A DNA stretch of 23,026 nt from positions 1 to 23,026 of IMG/VR virus record IMGVR_UViG_3300011114_000597; one strand, written 5' to 3'. The notes under the pieces were generated by a model that saw nothing but the letters and a program-made list of their open reading frames with translations, did no database searches and was not told where the DNA came from. This document shows positions 1 to 7,765 of this stretch, piece by piece; within the stretch, counting starts at the first letter, position 1, and each line of letters starts with the position of its first letter. This stretch comes from a virus. Position numbers and translations under genes: made by a program.

Positions 1-1
1 T

Positions 2-409
2 TATGATTTCAAAACGGTTACTTCAGTCGTGGCCTCTGGCGCATCTGCGGGGAACGTAAGCATTGGCACAAACGCTGTTGCATCGAGCCGTCCGGTGTTT
101 TTAGATACTTACGCCGACAGCAGCACTTATATCCAGACCGATACTGGTGGGTCTTCAGCGATCACTTATACCATTCAGCTTTCCGGCGATAACCCAAACA
201 ATGCCCAACTTGGCATTGGAACTGAAAATTATGCGGATACGCGGTGGGTGAATTCAGGAACAGCAGCTTTGGTTGCTGCGACAAGTGCTCAGAACGCCAA
301 CCAAGCAGGTGTTCCAAACATGATTCGTTGTTTAATCACCAATGCTGGGTCAAATACATCTGCATCTGTCCATGTTAACTTCAATCAATCTGGCATGGTT
401 TCCTTCTAA
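2..409 (+). CDS. phage structural protein, 3' part only
   Basis: The reading frame is open from base 2, so this is the C-terminal 135 residues of a gene that begins before the window. A GTG at position 29 exists in frame, but coding continues upstream of it. The sequence is rich in Ser, Thr, Ala, Asn and Gly with alternating hydrophobic residues (for example SAITYTIQLSGDNPNN), as expected for a beta-rich virion protein. It has no Cys and no membrane segment. It lies directly before the neck adaptor gene with a 16-base gap, so a small capsid-associated, decoration or head-completion protein is plausible. The exact role is not recognisable. I am sure it is coding and only moderately sure it is structural. 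Confidence 0.7.
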   Translation, partial: YDFKTVTSVVASGASAGNVSIGTNAVASSRPVFLDTYADSSTYIQTDTGGSSAITYTIQLSGDNPNNAQLGIGTENYADTRWVNSGTAALVAATSAQNANQAGVPNMIRCLITNAGSNTSASVHVNFNQSGMVSF

Positions 410-425
410 TTTAAGGTAAAATGTC

Positions 426-1145
426 ATGGCAACGAGCGGCACATACGCATTCAATCCGTCGCTCGGTGAGTTGACGCTCTATGCGTTCAACCTCTGCGAG
501 GTTCGGAACACGGCGATTGCTCAGGAGCATATGGAATCGGCCCGTATGGCCTCCAACATGGTTTTGAGCAACTGGTCGAACCGTGGCGTAAACCTTTGGT
601 GCGTTGATCTTATCACGGAACCGTTGGTCGAGGGACAATCTGTTTATACGGTTGATCAAAACACGGTTATGATTTTGGATGCTTATGTCCAGATTGACAA
701 TGGTGACGGCAATCCGATTGACCGCATCATCCTCCCTGTCAGCCGCAGTGAATATGCGTCCTACCCGAACAAAGAACAGCAAGGTTTCCCAACGACTTAT
801 TGGTTCGATCGGTTGATCTCGGCAAACCGTTCGACCGGATCGGCTGGCCCTTCGGTCACCATTTGGCCTGTTCCGGACGGCACGAGCGCACAAAACCTAA
901 AATATTATTGCGTCCGTCAAATTCAGGACAGTGCGTTGACAAACGGTCAAACGGTCGAAATCCCCTATTTGTGGATGGAGGCGTATGCTTACGCGCTCGC
1001 GCAACGGCTCGCAATCATCTGGAACCCGCAGAAGGCAATGTTGCTGAAGCCATTGGCGGACGAGGCATATGCGGTTGCGGCGGAACAAAACGTCGAGCAA
1101 GCACAGCAGTACATCTCTCCAATGATTTCAGGGTATTTCAGGTGA
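426..1145 (+). CDS. head-tail adaptor, P22 gp4 / T7 gp11-like
   Basis: The 239-residue protein has an N-terminal helical part (LGELTLYAFNLCEVRN, then MESARMASNMVLSNWSNRG) followed by a beta-rich middle and a C-terminal helical part (EAYAYALAQRLAIIW). This layout, in which a helical repeat ends in a 'W..RG..LW' motif, resembles podoviral adaptors such as P22 gp4 and T7 gp11, which sit between the portal ring and the tail nozzle and help keep packaged DNA in place. It is longer than P22 gp4 (about 166 residues) and close to T7 gp11 size. AAGGT at 414-418 is a reasonable ribosome site for the ATG at 426. Its stop overlaps the GTG start of the next gene. The assignment rests on pattern recognition only. 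Confidence 0.55.
   Translation: MATSGTYAFNPSLGELTLYAFNLCEVRNTAIAQEHMESARMASNMVLSNWSNRGVNLWCVDLITEPLVEGQSVYTVDQNTVMILDAYVQIDNGDGNPIDRIILPVSRSEYASYPNKEQQGFPTTYWFDRLISANRSTGSAGPSVTIWPVPDGTSAQNLKYYCVRQIQDSALTNGQTVEIPYLWMEAYAYALAQRLAIIWNPQKAMLLKPLADEAYAVAAEQNVEQAQQYISPMISGYFR
1129..1144 (+). promoter_or_regulatory. ribosome binding site deciding the GTG start at 1142
   Basis: CAGGG at 1129-1133 lies eight bases before GTG 1142 in the frame that encodes the zinc ribbon. The nearby ATG at 1152 is in another frame and stops at 1271, so GTG 1142 is the best start. The GTGA overlap with the adaptor stop implies translational coupling. Confidence 0.5.
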
Positions 1146-1867
1146 GACCTCATGGCCGCGCATCAGTATCGTCGAGAAGCCCTCAAGCGTTTGCAATTTG
1201 CGATCGTTGCGGTTTTTTGTACAATCATTCTCGGCTTCAATGGCAGTTCGACTTCGCTGGCGCAAGCCTGATCAACAAGCGGATCCTCGTTTGCAACTCT
1301 TGCAATGACACTCCGCAGAACCAACTCCGTGCGATCATTATTTCTGCGGATCCGGTTCCAATCCAGAACCCTCGCACGCAGGATTACGCCACGGCGGAAA
1401 CCGACTTCATTGCGATCTCGGAGGCAACGGTTTACGACCCATTCACGGGCATTCCGATCCCTACGACCACGAAAATCGTCAACGAGGACGGAACTTTTCC
1501 GAACACTCAAGTGCTTGGCCCACCAATAGGGCTTGATCAAAACGCAATTATGCCGTTAAATGGAACCGTTGAGTACGGAGTAATTTTGTCTCCGTTGTCC
1601 GTTATATCCACAGGGACGCGCACCGTGACCATGACCTTTTCTTCAGCTCACGGATTAACGACCGACGACCAAGTCGCTGTCAATGGGTTGTCCAACAACA
1701 ATGCGGATGGTTTTTACAGCGTCACGGTGGGCTCGGCTACGCAGTTCTCCTATCAGGCAAACGTTGACATTCCGGCGAACAGCTTGCTCCAGTCAACAAC
1801 GCTCGTGAAAACTGCGCTCGTTGGCCTCCCATACAATTACGCTCAAATACCTCAGACGGGGATTTAA
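1142..1867 (+). CDS. zinc-ribbon phage structural protein, GTG start
   Basis: A 241-residue product starting at GTG 1142, which overlaps the upstream stop as GTGA. The frame is open far upstream, but that part only shadows the adaptor gene. Residues near the start hold a zinc-ribbon pattern: CDRCG, then about 30 residues later CNSC (two CxxC pairs). This is followed by a Pro/Thr-rich stretch with 'DPVPIQNPR'. The C-terminal third (about 1615-1820) is a beta module of the 'HGLTTDDQVAVNG' type often found in phage virion proteins. The place in the operon, between adaptor and tail fibre, suggests a virion or assembly role; a metal-binding connector or fibre-attachment protein is possible. I recall similar zinc-ribbon proteins beside adaptors in environmental podoviruses but cannot name a function. 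Confidence 0.7.
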   Translation: MRPHGRASVSSRSPQAFAICDRCGFLYNHSRLQWQFDFAGASLINKRILVCNSCNDTPQNQLRAIIISADPVPIQNPRTQDYATAETDFIAISEATVYDPFTGIPIPTTTKIVNEDGTFPNTQVLGPPIGLDQNAIMPLNGTVEYGVILSPLSVISTGTRTVTMTFSSAHGLTTDDQVAVNGLSNNNADGFYSVTVGSATQFSYQANVDIPANSLLQSTTLVKTALVGLPYNYAQIPQTGI

Positions 1868-1869
1868 TC

Positions 1870-4131
1870 ATGGCCAATATTACCATCCCAAATCTTCCGC
1901 AATCGACCTCACTTGACGGCACAGAGCTACTTCTTGGGGTTCAATCCGGCACCTCAAAAGCAATTACGACTGGCCAGATTGTCAGCCTTGCAACAGGCGG
2001 CGGCGGGACAACGCCAATAACCGTTCCTATTGGCGGAACTGGCAACACCACGTTTGACAATTACGGCGTTTTGTACGGCGACGGGACAAACCCTATTGAG
2101 TCGATCACTCCTCCAACTGGTTCAAATTACATCCTCGTTGCAAGCCCTGGAACAATTCCGGCATGGCAAGAGAACATTCCCGTCACGGCTGGCGTGAATA
2201 GCATCAGTTTTGGCTCAACTGGCCTGACGCCAAACACGGCGACGGAAGGCGTTGTAACGGTTGCGGGAACGCTTGTTGCAGCCAGTGGCGGCACGGGTCA
2301 ATCAAGCTACACAATTGGTGATTTGCTTTACGCTTCTTCCTCAACAGCCTTGTCAAAACTTGCAGACGTGGCGACGGGATCTGTTTTGATTTCTGGTGGG
2401 GTTGGTGCCGCGCCTTCTTATTCGGCCTCTCCAACGCTGACGACCTCGCTGACAACGCCGTTTCTTATTGGGGGGACGACTGCGTCCTCGTCCCTTACGT
2501 TGCAATCGACAAGCGGTGTTGGCACGACTGACAGCATCCTGTTCAAGGTTGGAAGCAACGGTGCAACTACGGCGATGACAATTAATACGTCTGGTCAGGT
2601 AGGGATTGGGACGAGCAGTCCTACCGATAGATTGAGTGTATCTGGCAGCATACGAGCAACCTTTGCTGGAACCGTTTCTGTTATTGCTCAATCTGGAGAC
2701 GCAACAGATCACTCCGCTCTGCGCCTCCGTCAAACTGCCGCAGAAAGCCGCATTGAAAACTTTATTGCTGGCACGGGTGTATACACTCCACTAACTTTTT
2801 ATGTTGGAGGTGCTGAACGTATGCGTATTAGCACCGCAGGTCTTGTGTCTTTTACTACAGCACTTGCGGTTGGTTCTGGCGGAACAGGTGCGGCAACATT
2901 TACAGCCAACGGCGTTATTTATGGCAATACAACAAGCGCATTTGGCGTAACTGCGGCTGGTACAACAGGTCAAGTGCTTGTAGCAACAACAAGCGGCGCA
3001 CCATCTTGGGGTGCGATTCCTTCTACTGCCGCTGTAACTTCTATTACATTTGGCACAACAGGTCTTACGCCTAGCACAGCAACAACTGGTGCTGTTACGG
3101 TAGCGGGAACACTTGCGGTTGCAAATGGCGGCACAGGCGCAACAACCGCTAACGCCGCTCTGACAAACCTGACGACGTTCACAACTACCGCGACTGCTGG
3201 TGGCACAACCGTCCTGACCAACACAAGCACATATTTTCAATTTTTTACGGGAACGCTCACCCAAACAATCACATTGCCTGTGACAAGCACATTGGGGCAG
3301 GGTTGGACGTTTAATATTGTCAACAACGGCACTGGCGATTTAACGGTTAATTCATCTGGCGGCAACTTCCTTATCACGGTTCTCGCCGGAACAACCGCAA
3401 TGGCAACTTGTATCCTTACAAGCGGCACAACTGCGGCAAGCTGGGAAGCTGGCCTGACGGACTTCTCCACCGCGACAGGCGCAGGCTCGGTTGTTCTTGC
3501 CACAAGTCCAACGCTTGTTACTCCGGCACTTGGTGTGGCTACCGCTACAAGTGTTGCTATTGGTGGGGCAACTATTGGTGCAAATGCTTTGGCTGTTACG
3601 GGAAGTGTCCTGTTTAACACCGCATTAGCGGCAACATCTGGCGGGACAGGCCAATCGTCTTATGCTGTTGGTGACCTTCTTTATGCTTCAACAACAACGG
3701 CTCTTTCCGGCCTCGCAGACGTAGCTACGGGACAAGTTTTGGTATCAAGAGGCGTTGGCGTTGCTCCCTCATATTCAGCATCTCCAACAGCAACAAATTG
3801 GTATAATACTGCCACGCAGACTGCAACCAACACCGCTACTTTGACTGCGGCGCAAATTACTGGGCCATTTTTACTTGGAACGCCAACGGCAACAGCATCT
3901 TACACGCTTCCATTGGCTTCAGCGGTTGAAACTGCTCTTGGCACACCGCCAAACGAAACAGGATGGGAATTTGTTGTTTTCACAACTGCGGCATTTGCTA
4001 TCACATTGCTGACCAATACGGGGTGGACTCTTGTTGGTTCAATGGCAACAGGTGCAACTGCAAACAGCTTTGCTCGGTTCAGATGCCGCAAGACAGGAGC
4101 AGCGGCTTACTCAATTTACAGGATAAGCTAA
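1870..4131 (+). CDS. tail fibre protein with GGTG repeats
   Basis: A 753-residue protein that starts with a short conserved-looking N-terminal region (ITIPNLPQSTSLDGTELL, then SKAITTGQIVSLA), a type found at the virion-attachment end of phage fibres. The body is a Ser/Thr/Gly/Ala beta-rich shaft with five GGTG motifs and two pairs of long internal repeats. Around 2605-2665 it has 'GIGTSSPTDRLSVSG', a motif common just before S74 chaperone domains in phage fibres, but no S74 domain follows. The C-terminus (ETGWEFVVFTTAAFAITLL, ending RCRKTGAAAYSIYRIS) resembles fibre C-termini of aquatic phages. Its expected role is host-surface adsorption. It starts two bases after the upstream stop and is followed at once by another small gene. 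Confidence 0.75.
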   Translation: MANITIPNLPQSTSLDGTELLLGVQSGTSKAITTGQIVSLATGGGGTTPITVPIGGTGNTTFDNYGVLYGDGTNPIESITPPTGSNYILVASPGTIPAWQENIPVTAGVNSISFGSTGLTPNTATEGVVTVAGTLVAASGGTGQSSYTIGDLLYASSSTALSKLADVATGSVLISGGVGAAPSYSASPTLTTSLTTPFLIGGTTASSSLTLQSTSGVGTTDSILFKVGSNGATTAMTINTSGQVGIGTSSPTDRLSVSGSIRATFAGTVSVIAQSGDATDHSALRLRQTAAESRIENFIAGTGVYTPLTFYVGGAERMRISTAGLVSFTTALAVGSGGTGAATFTANGVIYGNTTSAFGVTAAGTTGQVLVATTSGAPSWGAIPSTAAVTSITFGTTGLTPSTATTGAVTVAGTLAVANGGTGATTANAALTNLTTFTTTATAGGTTVLTNTSTYFQFFTGTLTQTITLPVTSTLGQGWTFNIVNNGTGDLTVNSSGGNFLITVLAGTTAMATCILTSGTTAASWEAGLTDFSTATGAGSVVLATSPTLVTPALGVATATSVAIGGATIGANALAVTGSVLFNTALAATSGGTGQSSYAVGDLLYASTTTALSGLADVATGQVLVSRGVGVAPSYSASPTATNWYNTATQTATNTATLTAAQITGPFLLGTPTATASYTLPLASAVETALGTPPNETGWEFVVFTTAAFAITLLTNTGWTLVGSMATGATANSFARFRCRKTGAAAYSIYRIS
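2191..3789 (+). repeat. paired internal repeats in the tail fibre gene
   Basis: Two repeat families are visible in the protein. Repeat A is 36 residues, at 2191-2298 and 3031-3138, with shared pattern 'V.SI.FG.TGLTP.TAT.G.VTVAGTL...GGTG'. Repeat B is 52 residues, at 2281-2436 and 3634-3789, with 'SGGTGQSSY..GDLLYAS' and 'LADVATG' followed by 'APSYSASPT'. The DNA copies differ at many third positions, so these are old protein-level duplications and not recent DNA copies. Confidence 0.8.
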
Positions 4132-4132
4132 C

Positions 4133-4501
4133 ATGACAATCTCATACATCTGGACGATCAACTCAATGGAATCCTACCCTCAAGCCGAGGGTCAGACGGA
4201 TGTTGTCGTAAAGGTTAATTATTCATGCGCGGCGACCGACGGGACATACTCGGCGGCGGTAGCGGGGATGACAGAGCTAAAGCTTGACCCAGACGCTCCA
4301 TACACCCCATACGCTGATCTCACGGAAGAACAGGTGGTCGGGTGGGTGAAGAGCGTCCTCGGCGTAGAGGGCGTTGAAAACAGGCAAAACGCCGCCGAGC
4401 AGACGCTTGCCTATCGGTTCTATCACCCCGTAACTCTGCCAAATCCTTGGGATGCACCGCAGGAAATTGTTGATGCGCCGCCAGAGGAGATTGCTGAATG
4501 A
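4133..4501 (+). CDS. small phage protein, possibly DUF7936-like
   Basis: A 122-residue acidic soluble protein beginning TISYIWTINSMESYPQ, with 'TDVVVKVNYSC', 'DGTYSAAVAGMTEL', then 'YTPYADLTEEQVVGWVKSVLG' and a Pro/Glu-rich tail (PPEEIAE). The combination of an N-terminal 'W.I..M..YP' strand and a 'LTEEQV.GW' helix is familiar from a widespread family of small phage proteins of unknown function located near fibre genes; I think this is the family called DUF7936, but I am not certain. It overlaps the next gene by ATGA, so the two are probably translationally coupled. A fibre-assembly helper is possible from context only. Confidence 0.6.
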   Translation: MTISYIWTINSMESYPQAEGQTDVVVKVNYSCAATDGTYSAAVAGMTELKLDPDAPYTPYADLTEEQVVGWVKSVLGVEGVENRQNAAEQTLAYRFYHPVTLPNPWDAPQEIVDAPPEEIAE

Positions 4502-4737
4502 CCGTGGATTTTCAATTCATCGCAAACCTTGCCGCGATTGTGGTGTTCGGAGTGATCGGGTATTTTTACCGTCAGTTGGTGAATGATATCCAAAAGCTCT
4601 CGTCCACGATCAATGACATGAAGGTTGACATGCCAACGAACTACGTCCGGAAAGACGAGCTTTCAACGCACATGGTTCGCATTGAAAACATGCTGAACAA
4701 GATTTTTGATAAACTCGACAACAAGGTGGATAAATAA
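4498..4737 (+). CDS. small membrane-anchored coiled-coil protein
   Basis: 79 residues: one N-terminal membrane segment at about residues 8-24 (IANLAAIVVFGVIGYFY), then a charged helical region with heptad-like spacing (LVNDIQKLSSTINDM, RIENMLNKIFDKLD). The layout recalls small phage proteins related to XhlA-type lysis accessories and other membrane-tethered coiled-coil proteins, but no family-defining motif is visible. ATGA overlap with the upstream gene shows tight coupling. It may assist lysis or anchor another phage protein at the inner membrane; function not established. Confidence 0.6.
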   Translation: MTVDFQFIANLAAIVVFGVIGYFYRQLVNDIQKLSSTINDMKVDMPTNYVRKDELSTHMVRIENMLNKIFDKLDNKVDK

Positions 4738-4738
4738 C

Positions 4739-6172
4739 ATGGTTACTTACACCGCAAACAAAAATCTTCAAATCCCCGCGTATGCTTCAACAAGTTGGAA
4801 CACTCCGGTTGATATTGATTGGAATCTTTTGGATCAAATTGGTGGTTCGCCTTATCCAATTTCAGTAGGCACAGGCGGGACAACTGATCTCCTTTATAAT
4901 GCGGCGGCAAACGCAAGTGGCGTTTATTGGTATTCGGCACAACAATTTACAATTACGGCAACTAGCACGTTGACTTCCAATGCAACAATTACCCTCCCCC
5001 AAAATCTTGTTGGTTCGGGAATTACCACAATGGGCGGAGCGTGGATCATCGTGAACGGGATAACAACTGCCCAATCCCAGACTGCGCTTTCAATTACGGT
5101 GTTTCCAACTTCTGGAAATTCATCTTTTACTCTTGGGACAACGGCTCCGATTGCGGGGACAATTGTTGTTCTTTCGTCCACGGGTGTGCTTCCTGGTGGG
5201 TTTTCCGCAGGTGTTGAATATTTCGTCATCAACCCTGTCGGGTCAACTTGCGATCTTTCCGCAACTTACGGCGGTTCAGCAATTTTGGCGACAAGCACAT
5301 CTCCTTATCTCGGCACATCAACGATGACAGCGAGATATGTTTTGAGGATTCAAAAATATGGAGGAGCGGCAAATTCTGGTGTTATTATTCAACCTGAAAC
5401 TAAAGGATACATTTATTTTAACGGGACTACGGTAAATTTTGCTGACGATAACATTATTAAAAAAATATCGTCAATTGATGGTGCGCTTTCTATCAGCGGC
5501 CCATTAACTACGGCTAGTACCATTACGACTTCTGATACGGTTACTTTGTCGGCAACCAATACCCCTGATGTGAAACTTACCAACATTATTGAAGATGGCA
5601 CATATGGTTCAACCACTTGGTCATCAACGTTTAATTACGACATTCTCACTCAATCCGTTTGGTACAACACGGCCTCTGCAACGTCCACTTTTACGCTTAA
5701 TATTCGTGGAAATTCTAACGTTGCTTTGTCAAGCGTCATTCCAAACACTGGAGACTTGGTAACTTGCGTTTATATTGTTGATTGCCCTGCGGCAGTCACT
5801 CTTTCTTTGCCAACAGCAAGTTGCACAGGGACGACTTTAACAACCACGGGGTCTCCTGCCCTTACAGTTGGAACGACAATAACTTCTTCCGGATCAATCT
5901 CCCTCGGAACAATCGTTAGTGGCAGCGGGAACACATGGACCGTTTCCATTGGTGGGACATACACTTCCCAAACAATGACTGCAACGTTTGTTGTGCCTTA
6001 TTGTTCAGCGGTTCAAATTGACGGGACAGCGACTGGCGTAACAACAATTTGGCAAGGCGGGGTGGCTCCAACTGCCGGAACCGCAAGCCAGAAAAATTCT
6101 TACACGTTTACGGTTATTAGGACTGCGGCTTCAACTTATACGGTTTTGGCAAGCATTGTTGGCTTTGCCTAA
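4739..6172 (+). CDS. fibre-like structural protein with beta-repeat module
   Basis: 477 residues from ATG 4739; an earlier in-frame start at 4706 would lie inside the previous gene and is not preferred. AAGGTGG at 4723-4729 provides a ribosome site. The N-terminus (TYTANKNLQIPAYASTSWN, then PVDIDWNLLDQIGG) looks like the anchor segment of environmental phage fibres. The middle carries a beta module at about 5125-5339 ('APIAGTIVVLSSTGVLPGGF', 'GVEYFVI') that is also found twice in the nozzle protein at 9520. The C-terminal end ('QIDGTATGVTTIWQGG', 'APTAGTAS', 'YTFTVIRTAASTYTVLAS') resembles terminal domains of other phage fibres or collar proteins. Probably a second fibre, collar or decoration protein. 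Confidence 0.65.
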   Translation: MVTYTANKNLQIPAYASTSWNTPVDIDWNLLDQIGGSPYPISVGTGGTTDLLYNAAANASGVYWYSAQQFTITATSTLTSNATITLPQNLVGSGITTMGGAWIIVNGITTAQSQTALSITVFPTSGNSSFTLGTTAPIAGTIVVLSSTGVLPGGFSAGVEYFVINPVGSTCDLSATYGGSAILATSTSPYLGTSTMTARYVLRIQKYGGAANSGVIIQPETKGYIYFNGTTVNFADDNIIKKISSIDGALSISGPLTTASTITTSDTVTLSATNTPDVKLTNIIEDGTYGSTTWSSTFNYDILTQSVWYNTASATSTFTLNIRGNSNVALSSVIPNTGDLVTCVYIVDCPAAVTLSLPTASCTGTTLTTTGSPALTVGTTITSSGSISLGTIVSGSGNTWTVSIGGTYTSQTMTATFVVPYCSAVQIDGTATGVTTIWQGGVAPTAGTASQKNSYTFTVIRTAASTYTVLASIVGFA

Positions 6173-6181
6173 TAGGAGCGA

Positions 6182-6868
6182 ATGATGCCAACTATTGCAA
6201 CATTTGGGGCTGGTTCTGCGCGAGGATTTGGGGCAGGATCAAAGCGATTTATTTATGAATTTATTGCGACAGGAAATCAAGCAACCGTAGGGACAAGCTG
6301 GAACGGGCAAGAAAACTTTGCTTATTTTTCTTTTGGTGTAGTTAATTCTTCAAATAACATGGTTTTTACCGATGTTACTTTTAGTGGGGCAACTGGTTTT
6401 TTAAGCCAAGGAGCGGATGATAATGCCAACGGTGAAAATAAATCTATAGGAATTGGAGCAATTAATCTTTCTGTTCCATCAACGAAAACCGTTTTGATCA
6501 ATGCGACCGGAACCTTAAGTGGCTCTAAAGTTTATTCAAATTTTCGTATTCTTGGAGGCGGATCTCAACCAACGGTTTTTTATTCAAGCGCATTAGGGCA
6601 TCAAATTTGGCCTTACACTTATTCAATTCCAAACTGCAAAATTGGAGACATTGTTCTTTTGGGCATGAGTTTTAGGTCAATCACAACAGCAGATACATGC
6701 GCGACTACCGCGACAAACATGACTGCAATTAGCACATCAACAACACAAAGTTTTGTTCAAACGTTTGCCGCTTATGTAACATCTAACGGCACATTTACCA
6801 CGGTTATTGACGGAAATAAAGCTAACCAACAGTGGGTACAAGCAATTGTAGTTTTAAGGGCAGGATAA
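6182..6868 (+). CDS. small beta-rich virion protein, unknown
   Basis: 228 residues, with a strong ribosome site TAGGAGCG just before ATG 6182 (a second ATG follows at 6185). The sequence is Ser/Thr/Gly/Asn-rich with no membrane segment; the N-terminus has 'FGAGSARGFGAGSKRF', a short Gly-rich direct repeat. The C-terminus 'QQWVQAIVVLRAG' is strand-like and typical of beta-sandwich virion or adhesin-like domains. Position after two fibre-like genes suggests a fibre tip, receptor-binding or accessory virion protein. No family recognised. Its stop overlaps the start of the next gene by one base (TAATG). Confidence 0.55.
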   Translation: MMPTIATFGAGSARGFGAGSKRFIYEFIATGNQATVGTSWNGQENFAYFSFGVVNSSNNMVFTDVTFSGATGFLSQGADDNANGENKSIGIGAINLSVPSTKTVLINATGTLSGSKVYSNFRILGGGSQPTVFYSSALGHQIWPYTYSIPNCKIGDIVLLGMSFRSITTADTCATTATNMTAISTSTTQSFVQTFAAYVTSNGTFTTVIDGNKANQQWVQAIVVLRAG

Positions 6869-7335
6869 TGGATCCTTTTACACTCCTCGCTGGCGCAACC
6901 GCCCTCTATAATGGAATAAAGTCAGCGACCGACGCTGGCCACGAAGCCATCGACGTGGTAGAGCGCGTTGGGAGTTTGTTTGCGAGGATTGCGCAGATCA
7001 CGCAATTAACCTCTGGGCAAAAAAAGAAATTTTTCCAAAGCCAAGCAGAATACGAGGCTGAAGCAATCAAGCTGTACGCTTTGCGGGCCAAGGCGCAACA
7101 GCTTCAGTTGGACACCAAGAACCTGTTTGTAGGGGCATACGGGCTGCAAGCGTGGACTTCCATTCAGAAGGAAGTGACGGAAATGCGTAAAGAGGCCGTG
7201 CGTCAGGCCGCTATCGCGCAGAAGGAAGCAGAAGAACGCCAAGCTGAACTGATTTTGGGAGCGTGGATGTTTTTGGGCGTCATTGTTATGGCTCTTGGCC
7301 TTGCTCTTTTTGTTTATTTTACGGCGCACAAATGA
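6868..7335 (+). CDS. helical protein with C-terminal membrane anchor
   Basis: 155 residues from ATG 6868, which overlaps the upstream stop (TAATG). The N-terminal half is helical; residues about 50-127 are strongly charged and coiled-coil-like (KKKFFQSQAEYEAEAIKLY, VRQAAIAQKEAEERQAEL). Residues 128-151 form one membrane segment, leaving a tail-anchored topology. It precedes a lipoprotein gene with ATGA overlap, then another membrane protein, a holin and an endolysin, so a role in lysis or envelope interaction is likely. Classical inner-membrane spanins have an N-terminal anchor, so this would be an inverted layout if it acts as a spanin. Function unproven. Confidence 0.6.
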   Translation: MDPFTLLAGATALYNGIKSATDAGHEAIDVVERVGSLFARIAQITQLTSGQKKKFFQSQAEYEAEAIKLYALRAKAQQLQLDTKNLFVGAYGLQAWTSIQKEVTEMRKEAVRQAAIAQKEAEERQAELILGAWMFLGVIVMALGLALFVYFTAHK

Positions 7336-7514
7336 AATACTTGCTGGCGATTGCATTTTTGGTTCTGTCAGGGTGCGAGGATCGTTATCGCTACCCGTGC
7401 CAAGATCCTAAAAACTGGGACGCGCCGGAGTGCAACCCGCCTATCTGCACCGCCTCTGGAACCTGCTCCGCAGATACCCTCAAGAGAAACCCGTGCGGAG
7501 CCGTAGCGCGATGA
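7332..7514 (+). CDS. cysteine-rich outer lipoprotein, possible o-spanin
   Basis: 60 residues starting at ATG 7332, in ATGA overlap with the gene before it. The N-terminus is a lipoprotein signal (KYLLAIAFLVL) with lipobox L-S-G-C, the modified cysteine being Cys15. The mature part of 46 residues is short, Pro-containing and has five more cysteines (Cys23, 34, 39, 45, 55) in a 'YPCQDPKNWDAPEC' and 'PPICTASGTC' arrangement. A small lipoprotein two genes before a holin fits an Rz1-type o-spanin, but it is cysteine-rich and not strongly Pro-rich, so another envelope role, such as superinfection exclusion, remains possible. Overlaps the next gene by ATGA. Confidence 0.65.
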   Translation: MKYLLAIAFLVLSGCEDRYRYPCQDPKNWDAPECNPPICTASGTCSADTLKRNPCGAVAR

Positions 7515-7765
7515 GGATTAAGGAAGACGAACTCCACGCCCTTCTCCAGTTCATCATTGGCATCAGCCTGTGCTTGACGTTGACGGGGACTGTCTTTGCC
7601 GTGCTGTACAGCCTTATATTTGTCGTGCAGCCTATTGACGGGCAAGCACCAAACGATCAAGAGTTTTTTAAATTGATTGCACCAATTGCTACGTTTCTGA
7701 CGGGGACTCTTTCAGGAATTATGTTGGGCTCTAAATCTGGAGGTAAGGACGATGGATCTTCTTAA
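7511..7765 (+). CDS. small two-helix membrane protein
   Basis: 84 residues from ATG 7511, overlapping the lipoprotein stop as ATGA. It has a charged N-terminus (MRIKEDELHALL), a first membrane segment at about residues 13-39, a short loop (QPIDGQAPNDQEFF), a second hydrophobic segment at about 54-73 ending in 'SGIMLGS', and a Gly/Lys/Asp-rich tail. Size and topology match small class II-like holins or antiholins. It also matches an unnamed membrane protein I recall beside lysis genes in environmental phages. It overlaps the start of the holin gene by 14 bases, which supports a joint function in lysis timing. Confidence 0.6.
   Translation: MRIKEDELHALLQFIIGISLCLTLTGTVFAVLYSLIFVVQPIDGQAPNDQEFFKLIAPIATFLTGTLSGIMLGSKSGGKDDGSS

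Noticed and set aside
411-893. Minus-strand 160-residue open frame opposite the adaptor gene.
   Set aside because: Arg-rich shadow of the coding strand with no ribosome site and no recognisable motif; the + frame explains the region.
800-1141. Upstream extension of the zinc-ribbon frame giving a 355-residue product.
   Set aside because: The extension overlaps the adaptor gene over 342 bases, has no virion-like pattern and is replaced by a well-placed GTG start at 1142.
1152-1271. A 39-residue ORF starting at ATG 1152 (MAAHQYRREALKRLQFAIVA...) that looks like a signal peptide ending SLAQA.
   Set aside because: It lies out of frame inside the zinc-ribbon gene, whose frame continues to 1867 with clear motifs. 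There is no separate gene space, so the signal-like look is probably chance.
2791-3620. Minus-strand open frames opposite the fibre gene, including one with a very high cysteine content.
   Set aside because: The cysteines arise from reading ACA/GCA-rich fibre repeats backwards; no independent gene evidence.
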